From Acetobacteraceae bacterium (GTDB lineage Bacteria > Pseudomonadota > Alphaproteobacteria > Acetobacterales > Acetobacteraceae): 6,488 bases of DNA. The stretch lies in assembly GCA_025356735.1 (NCBI GenBank), contig JANXRT010000250.1, forward strand, positions 1 to 6,488, given 5' to 3'. How positions within the stretch are numbered: the stretch's first letter is position 1; the number at the start of each line of letters is the position of its first letter. The notes beneath the pieces are model-generated. The model did not search any database. It saw only the letters and a list, made by a program, of their open reading frames with translations, and was not told where the DNA came from. Shown piece after piece: positions 1 to 6,005 of this stretch. Made by a program: the position numbers and the translations under genes.

Positions 1-215
1 GGCAGGAGGCGCAGCACCGACAGCAGGGTCACGCTCTTGCCGCATCCCGACTCGCCCACCACCGCCAGCGTCTCGCCGGGGAACACGTCGAACGACACCC
101 CGTCCACCGCGCGGATGGTGCCGTCGCGGTTCTGGAAATGCGTCTTCAGGCCGTCGATCGACAACAGCGGTTGCGCTGCGGCGTCCACGGTCGGCGTTGC
201 CGGAAGCGCGGCCAT
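1..215 (-). CDS. Dipeptide/oligopeptide-type ABC transporter ATPase, N-terminal part (gene runs off the window)
   Basis: This is the cytoplasmic nucleotide-binding subunit that would power the permease pair encoded just upstream. The 71 visible residues begin MAALPATP. After a short alanine-rich leader come a typical first strand (LLSIDGLKTHF, about 17-27), the segment AVDGVSFDVFPGETLAVVG, and a complete Walker A motif GESGCGKS at residues 54-61. The spacing to Walker A and the AVDGVSF block are typical of DppD/OppD-type ATPases. The signature motif, Walker B and the C-terminal oligopeptide-transporter domain lie outside the window. The ATG at 215-213 shares its A with the TGA stop of the permease (TGATG), so translation is probably coupled. 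An OppF/DppF-type ATPase is possible but less likely, because the gene directly follows the second permease and the usual order is B-C-D-F. Confidence 0.93.
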   Translation of the reverse strand, partial: MAALPATPTVDAAAQPLLSIDGLKTHFQNRDGTIRAVDGVSFDVFPGETLAVVGESGCGKSVTLLSVLRLL

Positions 216-1096
216 CACATGCGCCGCGCGAGGCGCGGATCGAGCGCGTCGCGCATGCCGTCGCCGAGGAGGTTCACCGCCAGCACGGTGAGCGACAGGA
301 AGAGGCCCGGGAACAGCAGCAGGGCAGGGGCGATCTGGATCATGCTGCGCGACTCGGCCATGATGTTGCCCCAGCTCGGAATGTTGGGCGGCGTGCCGGC
401 GCCGATGAACGACAAGATCGCCTCGGTGATCATCGCCGACGCGCACACGTAGGTCGCCTGTACCAGCAGCGGCGCGACGGTGTTGGGCAGGATGTGGCGC
501 ACGAGGATGCGCGGCAGCGTGGTGCCCGCTGCGACGGCCGCCTCGACATACGGCTGCTCGCGCAGCGTGAGCACGAGGCTGCGCACGAGGCGCACCACGC
601 GCGGCACCTCGGCCAGCGTGATCGCGAGGATGACGTTGCCGATGCTCGCGCGGGTGAGCGCCATCAGCGCGATCGCCAGCAGCACCGGGGGGATCGACAT
701 GAGGCCGTCCATGATGCGCATCACGATCGCGTCGACCCAGCGGATGAAGCCCGTTGCGAGCCCGATCGCGAGACCCACCGCGGTGCTGAACAGCGCGACC
801 GCGACGCCGATCGACAGCGACACGCGCGTGCCGTAGAGCACGCGGCTGTACACGTCGCGACCGAGCATGTCGCTGCCGAACCAGAACGCGGCCGACGGCG
901 GCTTCAGGCGCTTGATCGGCGATACCGCCTGCGGGTCGACCGTGCCCAGCCACGGCGCGAAGATGGCGATCAGCGCCATCAGGATCAGCACCGCCGCGCC
1001 GACGATCGCCGTCGGATGGCGGCGGAACGCGTCCTTCACGAACTGCCAGGTGGAGGCGACGGGCTTCGGGGCGGCGCTGACTGAGATCGCGGACAT
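215..1096 (-). CDS. Dipeptide/oligopeptide-type ABC transporter permease (DppC-like)
   Basis: This is the second inner-membrane permease of the importer, 293 residues with the start chosen here, which is normal for DppC/OppC. A cytoplasmic N-terminus leads to a first membrane helix (about 30-50). Next come the DppC-family signature FGSDMLGRDVYSR (73-85), several further hydrophobic segments (about 92-117, 132-162, 205-235, 255-277), the EAA coupling loop (E185-A186-A187, G191, then LP at 203-204), and the characteristic end VNLLGDGMRDALDPRL. The frame stays open upstream to an ATG at 1174. The extra 26 residues (MLPPSFPRMREPS...) are translated from the inserted repeat and look like the usual spurious peptides of such elements, so I start at the ATG at 1096, inside the downstream copy of the 20-base repeat. 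That ATG has only a weak Shine-Dalgarno sequence, which fits translational coupling. The stop overlaps the ATPase start by one base. Confidence 0.93.
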   Translation of the reverse strand: MSAISVSAAPKPVASTWQFVKDAFRRHPTAIVGAAVLILMALIAIFAPWLGTVDPQAVSPIKRLKPPSAAFWFGSDMLGRDVYSRVLYGTRVSLSIGVAVALFSTAVGLAIGLATGFIRWVDAIVMRIMDGLMSIPPVLLAIALMALTRASIGNVILAITLAEVPRVVRLVRSLVLTLREQPYVEAAVAAGTTLPRILVRHILPNTVAPLLVQATYVCASAMITEAILSFIGAGTPPNIPSWGNIMAESRSMIQIAPALLLFPGLFLSLTVLAVNLLGDGMRDALDPRLARRM

Positions 1097-1097
1097 G

Positions 1098-1193
1098 TCA
1101 GTTGCCGCTCGGCTGGCGCGCGAACGACGAACGTCGCTGGGTTCCCGCATGCGCGGGAACGACGGGGGCAGCATCGATGGAGATCGCGGACAT
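1098..1193 (-). CDS. 31-codon frame created by the duplication; probably not a functional protein
   Basis: The upstream repeat copy places an ATG (1193-1191) one base after the TGA of the first permease. The frame runs 31 codons, starting MSAISIDAAP and ending RQPSGN, and stops at the TGA at 1100-1098, itself one base before the ATG of the second permease. Its first ten residues mirror the start of the second permease (MSAISVSAAP), so it is a displaced remnant of that N-terminus joined to repeat-derived codons. There is no clear Shine-Dalgarno sequence, but re-initiation from the preceding stop is possible. The likely role, if translated, is to carry ribosomes across the insertion. I claim no protein function. 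Confidence 0.2.
   Translation of the reverse strand: MSAISIDAAPVVPAHAGTQRRSSFARQPSGN
1141..1160. repeat. Palindromic REP-like stem-loop inside the inserted element
   Basis: The arms GTTCCCGC (1141-1148) and GCGGGAAC (1153-1160) are perfectly complementary across a 4-base loop. A smaller inverted repeat, CGACG-AA-CGTCG, lies at 1125-1136. Sequences with TTCCCGC arms and peptides such as VVPAHAGTQ, SFPRMREP and CGNP read from them are, to my knowledge, common in dispersed repeats of proteobacterial genomes. Family membership here is from memory, not from a search. In the transcript the hairpin would sit between two permease cistrons and could affect mRNA stability. Confidence 0.6.
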
Positions 1194-1194
1194 G

Positions 1195-2136
1195 TCAGTA
1201 GCGGATCCGCGGATCGAAGAACATGTAGCTCAGGTCAACGGCGAGGTTGATGATCACGTAGATCGCCGAGAACATCAGGATCACGCCCTGGATTACGGGA
1301 TAGTCGCGGCGCAGGATCGCGTCGACGGTGAGGCGGCCGATGCCGGGCAGCGCGAACACCGTCTCGGTGACGATGGCGCCGCCGATCAGCAGCGCGATGC
1401 CGATGCCGATGATGGTCATGATCGGCACCGCGGCATTCTTGAGCGCGTGTCCGGTGAGCACCGCGTTCGACGACAGGCCCTTCGCCTGCGCGGTGCGGAT
1501 GTAATCGTGGGTGAGCACGTCGAGCATCGACGCACGCGTGATGCGCGCGATCAGCGCGATGTAGACGGTGCCCAGCGCCATGCTGGGCAGGATCAGGTGG
1601 CGCAGCCATTCCCACGCGCCTTCGCGGAACGGCCGGTAGCCTTGCACGGGCAGCCATTCGAGCTCGATCGAGAAGGTGATGATGAGGACATACGCGAGCA
1701 CGAACACGGGCACGGAAAAGCCGAGTACCGAGAACGCCATCACGCAGCGGTCGATCCAGGTTCCGACGCGCGCCGCGGCGACCACGCCGAGCGGGACTGC
1801 GAGCGCGACGGAGACGATGAGCGTGCACAGCGTGAGCGAGAGTGTCGGCTCGACGCGCTGCGCGATCAGGTGCGTGACTGGCAGGTTGGTGAAGATCGAG
1901 GTGCCGAGGTCGCCCTGCAGCACGTGCCACAGCCATTCGAAGAAGCGCACCAGGAACGGCCGGTCGAGGCCGAGCGAGGCGCGGATGCGATCGACGTCCT
2001 CTGGCGTCGCCTGGTCGCCGGCGATGATCGCCGCCGGATCGCCTGGCGCTATGTACAGCAGGCTGAACACGAACAGCGCGACCAGCAGCATCACCGGGAT
2101 GGTGGCGAGGACCCGGCGCGACAGGTAGCCGAACAC
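1195..2136 (-). CDS. Dipeptide/oligopeptide-type ABC transporter permease (DppB-like)
   Basis: This is the first inner-membrane permease of the importer, 313 residues, a full-length DppB/OppB-type protein. It opens with a membrane helix that also forms the family N-terminus (MFGYLSRRVLATIPVMLLVA, 1-20), followed by the periplasmic segment with PGDPA (31-35), the signature GDLGTSIF (75-82), helices at about 97-122, 131-157, 183-200, 235-258 and 281-305, the EAA-like loop DYIRTAQAKGL (211-221), and ETVFALPGIGRL (258-269). The ending FDPRIRY is also typical. The start is a GTG at 2136-2134, four bases after the stop of the binding protein gene; a purine-rich AAGAAGG within the end of that gene may serve as the ribosome site. 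The stop at 1197-1195 lies inside the duplicated 20-mer. Because the frame upstream is interrupted by a nonsense codon, its translation and transcription may be reduced by polarity. Confidence 0.95.
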   Translation of the reverse strand: MFGYLSRRVLATIPVMLLVALFVFSLLYIAPGDPAAIIAGDQATPEDVDRIRASLGLDRPFLVRFFEWLWHVLQGDLGTSIFTNLPVTHLIAQRVEPTLSLTLCTLIVSVALAVPLGVVAAARVGTWIDRCVMAFSVLGFSVPVFVLAYVLIITFSIELEWLPVQGYRPFREGAWEWLRHLILPSMALGTVYIALIARITRASMLDVLTHDYIRTAQAKGLSSNAVLTGHALKNAAVPIMTIIGIGIALLIGGAIVTETVFALPGIGRLTVDAILRRDYPVIQGVILMFSAIYVIINLAVDLSYMFFDPRIRY

Positions 2137-2140
2137 CCGA

Positions 2141-3748
2141 TCAGGCCTTCTTCACGTCCCAGAACAGCGGGAACGGGGCGCGGACCACGCCGGTCACGCT
2201 GTCGCGCCAGGCCTGCTTCATCTGGAAGAACCCGGTCGGCAGGTAGGTGACGAACTCCATTGATGCCTTGTTGATCTCGGCCGTGGCAGCCTTCTCGGCC
2301 GCCAGGTCGGGTGCGGCGTACCAGTTGCCGATCTTTGCCTGCACGCTTTCCGATTTTGGCCAGCCGAACCACGCGGTATCGCCGCCGGCATCGAGCGCGA
2401 TGTAGGGCGCCGGGTTCACGCAATCGGCGCCGGCGTGCCAGGTATGAAAGATGTTCCAGCCACCCTGGGCGGGAGCATCCTTCTTGGCGCGGCGCTGGCC
2501 GACGGTGCCCCAGTCGAGCGACTGGTAATCGACGTTCATGCCGATCTTCTTGAGCAGGTCGGCGGTGACGTCCCCCTGGTTCTTGGTGATGCCGACATCG
2601 GTCGCGACGATGAGCACGACTTTCTCGCCGTTGTAGCCGGCCTCGGCCAGCAGCTTTTTTGCGCCGGCGTAGTCGCGCTCGCCCTTGAGCGGCTCGCCGC
2701 CGGCCTCGGTGTAGAGCGCGGTGCCGGGCGTGAAGTAGCCCGGCAAAGTCTTCCACAATGTCTCGTCGTCGCCGACCACGGCGCGCATGTAGTCCTCCTG
2801 GCTCAACGCCATCTGCACGGCGCGGCGGGCGAGGACGTTGTTGAACGGCGGGTGCAAATGGTTCATGCGGAACGACCCGATATTGCCCAAGGGATCGGCA
2901 ACATCGACCCGGATGTTCTTGTTCTTGGCCAGCAGCGCCACGAGGTCGGGCGACGGCGTTTCCACCCAATCGACCTCGTTGTTTTGCAACGCAGCGGCGG
3001 CGGTCGCGGGGTCGGGCTGGATCAGCCACTCGATGCGGTCGAGATAGATGCGACGGCCGCCGGCGAGCCAGTTGGCGGGTTACGGGCGCGGCTGGTAGCC
3101 GTCGAATCTGGTGAACACGGCGCGGGCACCTGGCACCCACTCATCGGTGCGAAAGCGCATCGGGCCGGAGCCGACATATTCGGTGATCTGCTTGAACGGG
3201 TCGGTGTTGGCGATGCGCTCGGGCATGATGAAGCAGGCGGGGGTGCTGCCCTTGCCCAATGCGAACAGCATTTTGGGGAACGGCTGGTTCATGCGGATGC
3301 GGAAGCTGCGGTCGTCGATGACCTCGAACGCGTCGAGGTTGCGGCGGATGATGGCCCCCATGGTGTCGCGCGCCGCCCAGCGCTTTATGCTCGCCACCGC
3401 ATCGCGCGCCAGGACGGGCGCGCCGTCGTGGAATTTCAACCCTTCCCGCAGCTTGAAGGTCCAAACCTTGAAGTCCGGCGTGACCTCGTGGCCCTCGGCC
3501 ATCTGCGGCTGCGGCTGGAGGTTGGCATCGACGCCGTAAAGCTGCTCCCAGAACAGCAGCGATCCGTTGCGCACGACGTACTGGGTGGTCCAGATCGGGT
3601 CGAGGTTGGCGAGGTTCGCCTGCGGCACGAAGCGCAGCGTCTTGGTGTCGGCGCCCAGCGACAGCGAGGGGGTCGCCAGCAGCCCGACGCCGACGGCCAT
3701 GCCGGTTTTCAGGAAGTGGCGACGGCGGAGGGTCGGGTGGATTTTCAT
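2141..3748 (-). pseudogene. Periplasmic solute-binding protein of the peptide ABC importer (SBP family 5), interrupted by an in-frame stop
   Basis: This would encode the substrate receptor of the importer. From the ATG at 3748 the frame spans 536 codons counting both stops, the normal length for DppA-type proteins, but codon 223 is TAA (3082-3080). Residues 1-32 are a twin-arginine signal (RRRHFLK at 8-14, hydrophobic core about 16-28), implying export of a folded protein. The family block FKLREGLKFHDGAPV is at 98-112. The part before the stop ends RFDGYQPRP. The part after it continues in the same frame with PANWLAGGRRIYLDRIEW and PDPATAAAALQNNEVDW, exactly the next expected family segment, and runs to FWDVKKA. 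No frame change is needed. Homologues usually have Glu before this Pro-Ala, so GAA to TAA by one base change is likely. The C-terminal part has no good start and no signal. A GGAG at 3764-3761 lies 12 bases before the ATG. A sequencing error would make it a normal gene. Confidence 0.85.
3080..3082 (-). other. Premature in-frame TAA stop within the binding-protein gene
   Basis: Coding-strand context is CGC CCG TAA CCC GCC AAC TGG. Position 3080 and the final stop at 2141 are in the same reading frame (both leave remainder 2 when divided by 3), so this is a nonsense codon and not a frameshift. It is the only TAA among the visible stop codons; the five other visible complete stops are TGA (four) and TAG (one). 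The simplest ancestral codon is GAA (Glu), which needs a C at plus-strand position 3082 in place of A. Confidence 0.9.
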
Positions 3749-3809
3749 CGTGGTCGGGGTCTCCGTGCAGGTGCTCGCCAAAACGGCACGCAAGAATGGT
3801 GCCGCGTCT

Positions 3810-3838
3810 TGTGAACGCACAGCAGTGTTATGCGTCAA
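3810..3838 (-). promoter_or_regulatory. Candidate sigma-70-type promoter of the ABC importer operon
   Basis: On the minus strand TTGACG (3838-3833) is a near-consensus -35 box. After a 17-base spacer comes TTCACA (3815-3810), a weak -10. Transcription would start near 3803, giving a leader of about 55 bases before the ATG at 3748. The -35 match and the spacing are good; the -10 is poor, so the call is tentative. Confidence 0.35.
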
Positions 3839-3864
3839 GCATGGGTTAGGCAATCGCTGAACGC

Positions 3865-3942
3865 ATGACCAGATCCTCGCTGGACGAAACGGCCCGGGCG
3901 AAGGAAGCTGCCGACAATCAGGGATCAGGGGAAGCACCATGA
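3865..3942 (+). CDS. Possible 25-codon leader peptide overlapping the dehydrogenase start
   Basis: An ATG at 3865 opens 25 codons (MTRSSLDETARAKEAADN to GEAP) that end at TGA 3940-3942, so its stop overlaps the ATG of the dehydrogenase (ATGA). The peptide is hydrophilic and resembles no family I know. No good ribosome site precedes it: the nearest AGG is 14 bases upstream. The overlap is the only support and may be chance. Confidence 0.15.
   Translation: MTRSSLDETARAKEAADNQGSGEAP
3927..3932 (+). promoter_or_regulatory. Ribosome binding site of the short-chain dehydrogenase
   Basis: AGGGGA lies six bases before the ATG at 3939. This strong Shine-Dalgarno match fixes the start and indicates independent initiation. 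Confidence 0.75.
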
Positions 3943-4718
3943 ACACTTCGCAGGCGCGCCCGGGCGGGCTCGGCGAATATGACCTGAACGGCCGCGTCGC
4001 GGTCATCACCGGGGGCAGCAGCGGAATTGGCGCTGCGACGGCGCGAAAGCTTGCCGCAAAAGGCGCCACGGTTTGGGTCGGCTATAACACGGGTGCCGAC
4101 CGGGCTGGCGCGATCGTCGCCGAGTTGCCTGGAAATGGGCACCAGACCCTGCATTTGCCGATGGCCGACAGCGGCGCGCTGGATCGTGCGGCGGAGAAGG
4201 TTCGCGCGGCGCATGGGCATGTCGATGTGCTGGTGAACTCCGCCGGCGTCACGCGCGCGGTGCCGCATGGCGACCTCGACGCGCTCGACGACGCGCTGTT
4301 CGACCATGTGATGGCGACCAACGTGCGCGGACCGTTCGCCACCATCCGGGCGTTCCGGGCGCTTCTGAAGGCCAGCGGGGATGCGGTCGTGATCAATATT
4401 TCCTCGTTGGCAGGCGTCAGCGGCCAGGGCAGCTCGGTGGTCTATGGCGCGTCGAAGGCGGCGCTCGATGTCATGGGCATGTCGCTGGGCCGGGTGCTCG
4501 GCCCGGAAATTCGTGTCATCGGCATATCGCCGGCGGGGGTCGCCACCGACTTCGTGCCCGGGCGCTCGCGCGAGGCGGTGGAGCAGGCAGCCGCGACCGC
4601 GCCGCTGCGGGTGGTGACGGAGGCCGACGACATCGCGCTGGCGATCGTCGGCGCCGTGGTGTTCCTACGCCAGACCACCGGCACGAGCATCCTCGTGGAC
4701 GCCGGCAAGCATCTCTGA
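3939..4718 (+). CDS. Short-chain dehydrogenase/reductase (SDR), classical type
   Basis: A cytosolic NAD(P)-dependent oxidoreductase of 259 residues, the standard length for classical SDRs. It shows the Rossmann cofactor motif TGGSSGIG (24-31), NSAG (100-103, the NNAG equivalent), and a complete catalytic tetrad: N128, S156 (in NISS), Y169 (in YGASK) and K173. Tyr to Lys spacing is 4, Ser to Tyr 13, and Asn to Tyr 41, as in FabG. The substrate-loop motif is SPAGVATDF (197-205), where many relatives have NPG. The C-terminus (TGTSILVDAGKHL) matches the usual TG-x-x-x-VDGG ending. Asn50 and Thr51 after the second strand (VGYNTG) leave room for a cofactor phosphate, hinting at NADP, but this is weak. 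The substrate cannot be read from sequence. It leads a two-gene unit; the esterase-like gene starts 24 bases after its stop. 3-oxoacyl-ACP reductase (FabG) is the common automatic label, but nothing nearby supports fatty acid synthesis. Confidence 0.94.
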   Translation: MNTSQARPGGLGEYDLNGRVAVITGGSSGIGAATARKLAAKGATVWVGYNTGADRAGAIVAELPGNGHQTLHLPMADSGALDRAAEKVRAAHGHVDVLVNSAGVTRAVPHGDLDALDDALFDHVMATNVRGPFATIRAFRALLKASGDAVVINISSLAGVSGQGSSVVYGASKAALDVMGMSLGRVLGPEIRVIGISPAGVATDFVPGRSREAVEQAAATAPLRVVTEADDIALAIVGAVVFLRQTTGTSILVDAGKHL

Positions 4719-4728
4719 CTCTTTCATC

Positions 4729-4733
4729 AAGGA
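4729..4733 (+). promoter_or_regulatory. Ribosome binding site deciding the esterase start at ATG 4743
   Basis: AAGGA is followed by nine bases and then ATG at 4743, a normal spacing. A TTG at 4737 in the same frame, two codons earlier, would lie only three bases after the site, so the ATG is preferred. Confidence 0.65.
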
Positions 4734-4742
4734 ACATTGTCC

Positions 4743-5945
4743 ATGCTGACCACGCCCACGATCACGCCATCCCTGCCCACGGCTCGCCCGGAAACGGTCG
4801 GCCTTTCCGCGGAACGGCTTGGCCGGCTGTCGGAGAAGCTCGCCGAGCGGGTGGCGGCCGGGCACATCCCCGGCGCCAGCGCGATCATCGTGCGCCATGA
4901 CCGGGTGGCGTATCAGGAGGTGTTCGGCGTCCGCGATCCGGTGGCCGGCGACGCGATGCAGACGGACAGCCTGTTCCGCATCTACTCGATGACCAAGGCA
5001 ATCGTTTCCGTCGCGCTGATGATGCTGTGGGAGGAAGGGCGCTTTCTGCTGAACGAGCCGGTCTCGAAGTATGTCCCGGCCTTCGCCGACCAGAAGGTGC
5101 TGGTCGAGCGGGATGGAAAGACCGAGCTGGTGCCGGTGCATCGGCCGGCGACCGTGCAGGATTTGCTGCGCCACACCTCCGGGCTGACCTATGAGTTTCG
5201 CGGCGCCGGGCCTGTGCAGAAGGCGTATATGGACGCCAAGATCTATCGCCGCAGCCAGACCAACGCGGACCAGGTCGAGATGCTGGGCAAGCTGCCGCTG
5301 CTTCACCAGCCCGGGACGGCATGGGAGTATAGCCGCTCCACCGACGTGGTCGGGCGCCTGGTCGAGATCATTTCCGGCCAGAGCCTCGGCGAGTTCCTGG
5401 ACAGCCGCATCCTGAAGCCGTTGGGCATGAACGAAAGCGGGTTCTTCGTGCCGGCCGAGAAGCACGGCCGGCTGGCGCAGGCTTTCGCCAAGGATCCGGA
5501 GGGCAACACCGACGTCTCGTTGCTCGACGTGCGCGAAAAGCCGCGGTTCGAGTCGGGTGGCGGCGGCATGGTGGCGAGCACGATGGATTACGCCAGGTTC
5601 CTGCAGATGATGCTGAACAACGGCGAGCTTGAGGGCACGCGGCTGCTCAGCCGCAAGACGGTGGAGCTGATGACCTCCGACCATCTGGGTGCCGTGACCG
5701 GCGCGCCGGATCTACTGACGCCGGGCTACGGGTTCGGGTTGGGCTTTTCGGTGCGCAAGGTTGCGGGCGAGGCGCCGATGCCGGGCTCGATCGGGCAATA
5801 CTATTGGGGTGGCGCCGCCGGAACGACGTTCTGGGTCGATCCAGCGGAGCGGCTGTTTGCCGTGCTGATGATCCAGGCGCCGGCGCAACGGGAGTTCTAC
5901 CGAGTCATGTTTCGGGATATGGTTTATTCGGCCATTGCTGACTGA
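4743..5945 (+). CDS. Serine hydrolase, family VIII carboxylesterase-like (beta-lactamase class C fold)
   Basis: A 400-residue enzyme of the beta-lactamase/penicillin-binding-protein fold, full length for the group. The nucleophile motif SxxK is SMTK (S82, K85). The second motif is Y196 in YSRSTDVVGRLVE, the position of YxN in class C enzymes, here YSR. The third motif is WGG (355-357) in WGGAAGTTFWVDP, in place of KTG. SxxK plus Tyr plus WGG is the pattern of EstB-type family VIII esterases, so ester hydrolysis is more likely than beta-lactam resistance. HTSGLTY (144-150) and the glycine-rich SGGGGMVAST (271-280) are also typical. No signal peptide or lipobox is visible, so I infer a cytosolic enzyme, unlike secreted beta-lactamases. 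It follows the dehydrogenase by 24 bases and is probably co-transcribed; hydrolysis of an ester followed or preceded by redox of the alcohol is a plausible joint role. Transesterase activity (LovD-like) is an alternative. Confidence 0.92.
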   Translation: MLTTPTITPSLPTARPETVGLSAERLGRLSEKLAERVAAGHIPGASAIIVRHDRVAYQEVFGVRDPVAGDAMQTDSLFRIYSMTKAIVSVALMMLWEEGRFLLNEPVSKYVPAFADQKVLVERDGKTELVPVHRPATVQDLLRHTSGLTYEFRGAGPVQKAYMDAKIYRRSQTNADQVEMLGKLPLLHQPGTAWEYSRSTDVVGRLVEIISGQSLGEFLDSRILKPLGMNESGFFVPAEKHGRLAQAFAKDPEGNTDVSLLDVREKPRFESGGGGMVASTMDYARFLQMMLNNGELEGTRLLSRKTVELMTSDHLGAVTGAPDLLTPGYGFGLGFSVRKVAGEAPMPGSIGQYYWGGAAGTTFWVDPAERLFAVLMIQAPAQREFYRVMFRDMVYSAIAD

Positions 5946-5957
5946 ATAGATGCGGGT

Positions 5958-5976
5958 CCAGGAGCGCTACTCCTGG
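5958..5976. terminator. Stem-loop after the esterase gene (possible terminator)
   Basis: The arms CCAGGAG (5958-5964) and CTCCTGG (5970-5976) pair perfectly over 7 bases with a 5-base loop, 12 bases past the esterase stop. No T-run follows on either strand, so it is not a textbook intrinsic terminator. Confidence 0.45.
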
Positions 5977-5982
5977 CGGGGT

Positions 5983-5999
5983 TCGGGGCAGCGCCCCGA
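5983..5999. terminator. Second GC-rich stem-loop between convergent genes (possible bidirectional terminator)
   Basis: The arms TCGGGGC (5983-5989) and GCCCCGA (5993-5999) pair over 7 bases with a 3-base loop. The stem can be extended by two G-C pairs past a one-base bulge. It lies 6 bases beyond the crotonase stop (minus strand) and just after the first hairpin, between convergent genes. It lacks a T-run. The tandem hairpins also resemble a dispersed intergenic repeat seen in some Acetobacteraceae, by recollection only. Confidence 0.45.
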
Positions 6000-6005
6000 C
6001 CTTGC

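Larger units (their letters stand above)
1083..1199. repeat. 20-base direct repeats flanking a 77-base hairpin-bearing insertion at the permease junction
   Basis: The 20-mer GAGATCGCGGACATGTCAGT occurs at 1083-1102 and again, identically, at 1180-1199, offset by 97 bases. Read on the minus strand, each copy contains TGACATG, a stop codon and a start codon one base apart. The upstream copy supplies the stop of the first permease and the downstream copy supplies the start of the second. Beyond the exact 20 bases, the following 16 bases (minus-strand direction) match at about 9 positions, and the encoded starts are alike (MSAISIDAAP and MSAISVSAAP), so the original duplication was probably longer and has diverged. 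The 77-base spacer carries a stem-loop of the type found in dispersed intergenic repeats. Target-site duplication by a small non-autonomous element, or a tandem duplication later invaded by a repeat, would both explain it. Confidence 0.85.
3749..3938. other. Divergent intergenic region between importer operon and dehydrogenase-esterase pair
   Basis: This 190-base stretch separates the two divergent start codons. It must hold control signals for both directions. Besides the minus-strand promoter candidate, I see three copies of ACGCA: direct in TGAACGCA at 3812-3819 and 3858-3865, and inverted at 3831-3835, overlapping the -35 box. These could be operator half-sites, but the motif is short. 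I could not identify a convincing plus-strand promoter, and no regulator gene is visible in the window. Confidence 0.4.

Noticed and set aside
1141..1160. Intrinsic terminator within the importer operon
   Set aside because: There is no T-run on either strand and the element lies between coupled permease genes; a REP-like repeat is the better reading.
1097..1174. N-terminal extension of the second permease starting at ATG 1174
   Set aside because: The extra residues (MLPPSFPRMREPS...) come from the inserted repeat. The downstream ATG at 1096 gives the normal family length and matches the duplicated ancestral start.
2091..3140. A frameshift, with a second overlapping minus-strand frame continuing the binding protein
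   Set aside because: The two halves of the binding protein are in the same frame; only a TAA separates them. The overlapping minus-strand frame across 2091-3140 gives an arginine-rich low-complexity translation and is a shadow.
197..3814. Long plus-strand open frames opposite the importer genes (197-1084, 1102-2250, 2435-3814)
   Set aside because: Their translations are rich in Arg, His, Asp and Gln with no recognisable motifs, as expected for the antisense of GC-rich genes, while the minus strand has clear ABC transporter families throughout.
4665..5684. Long minus-strand open frame opposite the serine hydrolase
   Set aside because: Low-complexity antisense translation; the plus strand here has SxxK, Tyr and WGG motifs in a full-length enzyme.
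4743..5945. Antibiotic-resistance beta-lactamase
   Set aside because: The fold matches, but WGG replaces KTG, YSR replaces YxN, and there is no signal peptide; the pattern fits family VIII esterases better.
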